Shown: positions 32,199 to 36,698 of the stretch, piece after piece
Layout: every line of letters begins with the position of its first letter
Numbering within the stretch: position 1 is the first letter of the stretch
Assembly (NCBI GenBank): GCA_012840535.1
Contig: DULF01000217.1
Coordinates: 1 to 36,698, forward strand
DNA: 36,698 nt
Origin: Clostridiaceae bacterium
GTDB lineage: Bacteria; Bacillota; Clostridia; Acetivibrionales; DUMB01
Direction of reading: 5' to 3'
Notes under the pieces: generated by a model
Seen by the model: only the letters and a program-made list of their open reading frames with translations
What the model was told of the DNA's origin: nothing
The model's database searches: none
Program-made: the position numbers and the translations under genes

Positions 32199-34448
32199 GT
32201 GTTTCTTGGAAGAAAAGCGGATAGAAAGAAAAGCAGTGGCATTAGAAGCTTTTTAAGGAGTAAAAATTTCTATAACCTGTTGGTGGGCATTTTTACAATT
32301 ATTATAAGTTTTATGGTTATTGAAAGCGGAGCAGCTCCCAAAAAATATAATCTTAAACTTTGGGACAAGTCCCAGTATGATATAACAGCTCCAAGGGATA
32401 TCGAAAACACATATAAAATGGAACAAAACGCGAGAGAAGCGGCAGAAAGTGTGACCCCTGTTGTGAAAAGACTTGACAATGTGCCTATTGAAGTGCTTTA
32501 TGCCGCGAATGACTTTATTTTTGAGATAGAGTCTGCAAGAAACAGCGTTAGCAAAAACCTTCAGGATAAAAACATAACAAAGAAAGACAGGAATTATAAC
32601 GCGGCTCTCCAGGAAGAGCAGGCAAATGCTGCTTTAAGACTCAGTTTAGCATTAAAAAAGTTTAATGTTTCCCTGTATGACGAACAGATACACTATTTGA
32701 TAAAAACAGCAAGCGATGAAGATATCAGAAATTTCAAAGAGGCTTCAAATTCTATAATTCAGAGTGTAATGGCCGGTGATATTACCAAAGAGAACCTTGC
32801 CCTAAAAATAACCGAGGCGCAGAATATGTACCAGGAAAAGGAACTTTCCCAGGAATTGAAGGATATTGGAAGTTTGCTGGTAAAATCCATTTTCAAACCA
32901 AACAGCGTTATTGATATTGAACTTACCAACGCCAGAAAAAAAGAAGCTTATGAAAAAGCTCTTGAAAATAAAATCATAGTTCCTAAAGATTCGAGGATCA
33001 TAAGTTACGGCGATATTGTAACAGAAGACAAGCTTGAGATGCTTAAGGAATTGAATCTTCTTGAAACAGGAAAGTTTGACTACATTTTTGCGGCAGGCAT
33101 AGTTACTGTATTAATTTTGCTGTCTTTACTGCTAATACTTTTTATGAATAATTTCTGCAGAAAAATTTTATACAGCAGGAACGGATTAATTCTTCTGTGT
33201 GCAATAGTATTACTTACTATAATTATAGCAAGGGTAGTAGTTGTGTATTCCTCCCTTCTTATTCCTGTATTTATGGCAGCGATGCTAATATCCATATTAT
33301 TGGATGTAAAGCTTGCAGTGGCTGTCAATTTCATTCTTTCAGTAGCCATATCTCTAATGGTAAAGGATAATTTAGGCTTTATTTACTTGGCGATAATCGG
33401 AGGAAGCTTTTCAGCCTTTATTGTTTCAAAAGCCAATCAAAGAAGCAGGCTTTCTGCTGCTGGGCTCTTTATGGCGGTTATTAATGTGTTGATTACAATA
33501 AGCATGGGAATTATAAACAAAAGCGAAGTAAGAACAGTTGCGGAAAACTGCCTCATGGTTTCAATAAACGGTATTGTTTCAACAGTTCTGACAATAGGAA
33601 TGCTCCCGTTCCTTGAGAGCACTTTTAACATTATTACTCCATTAAAGCTTCTGGAGCTGGCAAATCCTAATCAACCGCTTATAAAAAGGCTTTTGATGGA
33701 AGCGCCCGGTACTTATCATCACAGTCTTATGGTAGGAAACCTTGCGGAAGTTGCAACCGAAGCAATAGAGGGAAATGCTCTCCTTGCGAGGGTGGGGGCC
33801 TACTATCACGACATTGGCAAGCTGAAGCGCCCGAACTTTTTTAAAGAAAACCAAATGGGAGACAACCCCCATGATAGAATGACGGCTAACCTGAGTACGC
33901 TGGTGATAACTTCACATACACATGACGGTATAGAATTGGCTGAGAAATACAAAATTCCCCAGGCTATAAAAGATATTATTCTTCAGCATCATGGAAATAC
34001 TCTTGTTGCATACTTTTATCATAAAGCCAAAAAGGCTGATAAATGCGATGCAGTAAAAGAAGAGGATTACAGGTATGACGGTCCCAAGCCTACCTCAAAA
34101 GAGGCTGCGGTTGTTATGTTGGCCGATTCGGTTGAAGCTGCCGTCAGGTCAATGACGGACAGGACCGAGGGGAAAATAGAAGGGCTGGTAAGAAAAATAA
34201 TCAAAGATAAACTGGATGACGGCCAGTTGGATCATTGTGAGTTAACATTGAAGGACCTGGATACAATCGCAAGAAGCTTTATGAGGGTATTTAGCGGTTA
34301 TTTCCATGAAAGGGAACAGTATCCTGAAATAAAGCATATTTCCTCTGAATATGCAAAGGGAGATATAATTGACCCCCTGGAGAAATCAATATACGAGGAA
34401 TTTGAGACGTTGGAAGGAGAAAGGGTAAAGAATGTCAGTAGTAATTGA
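32199..34448 (+). CDS. pgpH: 7TM-HD family c-di-AMP phosphodiesterase (PgpH/YqfF)
   Basis: PgpH-type proteins hydrolyse cyclic di-AMP, which controls osmolyte uptake and wall balance. GTG 32199 lies 6 bp after AGGGGGT (32186-32192), giving 749 residues. A first membrane helix (~27-47) is followed by a large extracellular 7TMR-HDED domain (~48-300), then about seven helices (~300-470) and a cytosolic HD domain with GTYHHSLMVGNLAE, YYHDIGKLKRPNFF (His537-Asp538) and the HDRMTANLSTLVITSHTHDG stretch. The metal ligands are present. Its end overlaps ybeY by 17 bp. Confidence 0.94.
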   Translation: MFLGRKADRKKSSGIRSFLRSKNFYNLLVGIFTIIISFMVIESGAAPKKYNLKLWDKSQYDITAPRDIENTYKMEQNAREAAESVTPVVKRLDNVPIEVLYAANDFIFEIESARNSVSKNLQDKNITKKDRNYNAALQEEQANAALRLSLALKKFNVSLYDEQIHYLIKTASDEDIRNFKEASNSIIQSVMAGDITKENLALKITEAQNMYQEKELSQELKDIGSLLVKSIFKPNSVIDIELTNARKKEAYEKALENKIIVPKDSRIISYGDIVTEDKLEMLKELNLLETGKFDYIFAAGIVTVLILLSLLLILFMNNFCRKILYSRNGLILLCAIVLLTIIIARVVVVYSSLLIPVFMAAMLISILLDVKLAVAVNFILSVAISLMVKDNLGFIYLAIIGGSFSAFIVSKANQRSRLSAAGLFMAVINVLITISMGIINKSEVRTVAENCLMVSINGIVSTVLTIGMLPFLESTFNIITPLKLLELANPNQPLIKRLLMEAPGTYHHSLMVGNLAEVATEAIEGNALLARVGAYYHDIGKLKRPNFFKENQMGDNPHDRMTANLSTLVITSHTHDGIELAEKYKIPQAIKDIILQHHGNTLVAYFYHKAKKADKCDAVKEEDYRYDGPKPTSKEAAVVMLADSVEAAVRSMTDRTEGKIEGLVRKIIKDKLDDGQLDHCELTLKDLDTIARSFMRVFSGYFHEREQYPEIKHISSEYAKGDIIDPLEKSIYEEFETLEGERVKNVSSN

Positions 34449-34920
34449 GAATGCTCAAGATAAAATAGATGTTACGGAAGATTTGGAAAATCTCTTTAAA
34501 AAAATAATTGGACTTTGCTTTGAAGTAGAGGAATTTCATGAAAATGCGGAAGTCAATATTCTGCTTACCGATGACGAGGGCATACGCGCATTAAACAAAC
34601 AATACAGGGAGATTGATGCCCCGACGGACGTATTGTCTTTTCCGATGCTGAACGCAAAAGACGGAGTAATTGAAATTGAAGCCGGGGACTATGATATGGA
34701 AAAGGGTTTGCTAATATTGGGAGATATAGCAATTTCACTTGAGACGGCTGCTAAACAGGCTCAGGAATACGGACATTCATTCGAAAGAGAACTTGCTTTT
34801 TTAGCAACACATGGTTTTTTTCACCTGCTTGGTTATGATCACATGACAGAAGACGATGAGAGCACCATGATGGATAAGCAGGAAGAAGTCCTGAAGCAGG
34901 CCGGATTGCACAGGAAATAA
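34432..34920 (+). CDS. ybeY: Endoribonuclease YbeY (16S rRNA maturation)
   Basis: YbeY is a zinc-dependent single-strand endoribonuclease needed for 16S 3'-end maturation and ribosome quality control. The start at 34432 overlaps pgpH by 17 bp, with GGAGAAAGGG inside pgpH as the ribosome site. The 162-residue protein has ALNKQYREIDAPTDVLSFPM and the zinc motif HGFFHLLGYDHMTEDDE with three His. It is complete and in its usual place between pgpH and dgkA. Confidence 0.96.
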   Translation: MSVVIENAQDKIDVTEDLENLFKKIIGLCFEVEEFHENAEVNILLTDDEGIRALNKQYREIDAPTDVLSFPMLNAKDGVIEIEAGDYDMEKGLLILGDIAISLETAAKQAQEYGHSFERELAFLATHGFFHLLGYDHMTEDDESTMMDKQEEVLKQAGLHRK

Positions 34921-34949
34921 AGAATGCGCATAAAGCGTGGATGGTGTAC

Positions 34950-35654
34950 ATGAAAAACAGGAATCTGGTAGAAAGTTTCAATAATGCGATAAAAGGGATA
35001 ATAAACACTATAAGGACCGAACGGAATATGAAAATTCACATTACTGCTTCGGTCCTGGTTATTCTGTTAAGCTTTTTATATAAGCTCTCCCGGACGGAAT
35101 TTCTTATTGTGCTCATTGTTGCAGCGCTTGTGCTGATATGCGAACTGTTTAATACTGCAGTGGAAAAATTAATAGATCTCATCACCGACGTATATCATCC
35201 AAAAGTCAAAATCGTGAAAGATATAGCCGCAGGCGCAGTAATGATATCTGCAGGAGTTTCTCTGATAGCAGGTTATGTTATTTTTATCAACAGGGTCAGC
35301 AGCGACGTGGAAGCTGTTATTGTAAGAGTCAGAAACTCTCCTTTGCACATGACTGTTATAGCGTTAATAATTACAATAATTTTCGTTGTCATAATAAAGT
35401 TGTTCCTTTCTAAAGGCACTCCTTTAAAAGGAGGCATGCCAAGCGGACATTCGGCAATAGCTTTCTCCATAACTACAGGAATAGCATTGTGGACGCAAAA
35501 TGCAAGAATTACAATTTTATGCCTGATTATTTCACTTCTGCTTGTTCAAAGCCGGCTTGAAGGGAAAATCCACACGGTGCTTGAACTTATTACCGGAGCG
35601 TTGCTTGGAACATTATTAACCTTGCTTGTATTTCAAATATGTAATAGTTTATAA
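34950..35654 (+). CDS. DgkA-type lipid kinase fused to a PAP2 phosphatase domain
   Basis: ATG 34950 (after GGATGG) gives 234 residues; ATG 34941 also fits the frame. Residues 1-~115 are a diacylglycerol/undecaprenol kinase: SFNNAIKGIINTIRTERNMKIH and ELFNTAVEKLIDLITD, with Glu and Asn ligands and three membrane helices. Residues ~125-234 are a PAP2 domain with two to three helices, GGMPSGHSAIAFS and SRLEGKIHTVLE ... GALLG. The first PAP2 motif is weak (KGTP instead of RP) and the final Asp of motif 3 is Glu. The position between ybeY and era is that of dgkA. The fusion would pair a lipid kinase with a lipid-phosphate phosphatase, probably on undecaprenyl species. Confidence 0.88.
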   Translation: MKNRNLVESFNNAIKGIINTIRTERNMKIHITASVLVILLSFLYKLSRTEFLIVLIVAALVLICELFNTAVEKLIDLITDVYHPKVKIVKDIAAGAVMISAGVSLIAGYVIFINRVSSDVEAVIVRVRNSPLHMTVIALIITIIFVVIIKLFLSKGTPLKGGMPSGHSAIAFSITTGIALWTQNARITILCLIISLLLVQSRLEGKIHTVLELITGALLGTLLTLLVFQICNSL

Positions 35655-35718
35655 TAAATTTATATAAAATTAATAAATAGATAACAAATTATAGCTGGTT
35701 ACCGGAGGAAGGTTAATA

Positions 35719-36609
35719 ATGGCTTTTAAATCAGGTTTTATAACGGTTATTGGCAGGCCGAATGTGGGAAAATCAACGTTAGTAAACAGAATGGCAAAGG
35801 AGAAAATATCAATAATATCCGATAAACCACAAACAACACGAAACACAATAAAAACCATAATTACCGAGCAGGATTCACAAATTATTCTGATAGACACGCC
35901 CGGTATTCACAGGCCTAAGAACAAGCTTGGCGAATATATGGTAAATATTGCAAAAGCAACCTTGAACGAGGTTGATTTGGTAGTATATATTGTAGAAGCT
36001 AATGAACCAAAACCTGGTCCTGTTGAAATGGATATCATTAATCAACTGAAGGACATAAAAACACCTATAATTCTGGTAATAAACAAAATTGATCTTGTAA
36101 AGAAAGAACAAGTTCTTTCCGTAATTGATACTTACAGTAAGTTGTTGAACTTTTTGCATATTATACCTGTTTCAGCCTTGCAAAACGAGGGGATTGACAT
36201 TCTGCTTGAGGAGATAAAAAAGGCGTTGCCTGAAGGTCCGAAATATTTTCCGGATGATATGGTGACTGATCAGACTGAAAGAGTGCTTGTTGCAGAACTG
36301 ATAAGAGAAAAAATGCTGCATCTTTTAAGCGACGAGGTGCCTCACGGAGTAGGCGTGGAAGTTATTTCTTTTAAGGAGCGGGAAGACAAACAGATAATAG
36401 ACATTCAGGCAAATATTTACTGTGAAAAAGAATCCCATAAAGGAATAATTATTGGAAAAGAAGGGAAAATGCTTAAAAAAATAGGTTCGCTTGCCAGGGA
36501 AGAAATTGAAAACTTGCTTGGTTCGAAGGTATTTTTAGAGTTATGGGTAAAAGCAAAAAAAGACTGGAGAAACAGTGCTTCCATGCTCAAAACCCTTGGG
36601 TATAATTAG
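35719..36609 (+). CDS. era: GTPase Era
   Basis: Era binds 16S rRNA near its 3' end and checks 30S assembly, working in the same pathway as YbeY. ATG 35719 follows GGAGGAAGG. The 296-residue protein has GRPNVGKST (12-20), the switch I region KPQTTRNTIKTI, DTPGIHRP, NKID, SALQNEG and a C-terminal KH domain with KGIIIGKEGKMLKKIG. All are intact. The C-terminus KTLGYN is typical. Confidence 0.97.
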   Translation: MAFKSGFITVIGRPNVGKSTLVNRMAKEKISIISDKPQTTRNTIKTIITEQDSQIILIDTPGIHRPKNKLGEYMVNIAKATLNEVDLVVYIVEANEPKPGPVEMDIINQLKDIKTPIILVINKIDLVKKEQVLSVIDTYSKLLNFLHIIPVSALQNEGIDILLEEIKKALPEGPKYFPDDMVTDQTERVLVAELIREKMLHLLSDEVPHGVGVEVISFKEREDKQIIDIQANIYCEKESHKGIIIGKEGKMLKKIGSLAREEIENLLGSKVFLELWVKAKKDWRNSASMLKTLGYN

Positions 36610-36615
36610 GGACAT

Positions 36616-36695
36616 TCCTTGACACAAGGAGCCAGGGATGGAAAGACCAGCTAATTAAAGTCAAGAGTTTCAAAGAAAATTTTTAAGAATTTTCT
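36616..36695 (+). other. Downstream region of era with two small hairpins
   Basis: TCCTTG-ACA-CAAGGA (36616-36630) is a perfect 6-bp stem without a T-tract. AGAAAATT (36674-36681) and AATTTTCT (36688-36695) form an all-but-two A/T stem close to the window end. Either might contribute to termination after era, but neither is convincing alone. No gene is seen in the last 89 bp. Confidence 0.35.
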
Positions 36696-36698
36696 AAA

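Overview
The window reads as chromosomal housekeeping and sporulation DNA from an AT-rich, endospore-forming, Gram-positive anaerobe of the Clostridia. The basis is PolC-type DNA polymerase, SpoIIGA/sigma-E/sigma-G, YqfC/YqfD, the MEP isoprenoid enzymes Dxr and IspG, and strong AGGAGG-type ribosome binding sites with frequent GTG/TTG starts. Gene order and protein sequences resemble the cellulolytic Clostridium cluster III group (Acetivibrio/Ruminiclostridium relatives), but that placement is inference. No tRNA, rRNA, CRISPR array or intact insertion sequence was seen.

Layout. (1) 1-11220, plus strand: the end of pyrH, frr, a small PASTA-like protein, then uppS-cdsA-dxr-rseP-ispG-polC, the conserved Firmicutes block for ribosome recycling, undecaprenyl and phospholipid precursors, isoprenoids, a site-2 protease and replicative polymerase. 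A terminator and a new promoter appear to split it between the PASTA gene and uppS. (2) 11371-14435: a duplicated-P-loop ATPase converging on a minus-strand LTA-synthase-like sulfatase, with a long palindrome between them. (3) 14705-19576: a cell-division cluster remnant (truncated murA, ftsQ, sbp, ftsA, ftsZ). MurA has lost its first ~110 residues, so this looks like a rearrangement breakpoint. (4) 19621-23382: terminator, then the sporulation module spoIIGA-sigE-sigG, then ylmC/ymxH-type gene and nrdR. The spoIIGA promoter has a consensus -35 and -10 about 21 bp apart, the architecture known for Spo0A-activated spoIIG. sigG is preceded by a sigma-F-like promoter. (5) 23392-24318, minus strand: a Spo0E-like phosphatase gene and a free-standing CBM25-like protein, with several palindromes. 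(6) 24362-28482: a nucleotidyltransferase fused to a degenerate phosphomannomutase domain, then two tandem DUF881 proteins. (7) 28632-36609: pdaA-type deacetylase, yqfC, yqfD, phoH, pgpH-type HD phosphodiesterase, ybeY, a DgkA-PAP2 fusion and era, matching the Bacillus yqfC-to-era order with an added PAP2 domain.

Together the genes cover envelope precursor supply (UppS, CdsA, Dxr, IspG, DgkA-PAP2), septation (FtsQ, FtsA, FtsZ), and the switch to sporulation (SpoIIGA, SigE, SigG, YqfC/D, PdaA, Spo0E-like). I did not find a clearly new multi-gene system. The best leads are the truncated murA, the catalytically degraded phosphomannomutase domain, the DgkA-PAP2 fusion, the half-dead duplicated ATPase, the solo CBM25-like protein and several uncharacterised palindromes and direct repeats in promoters.
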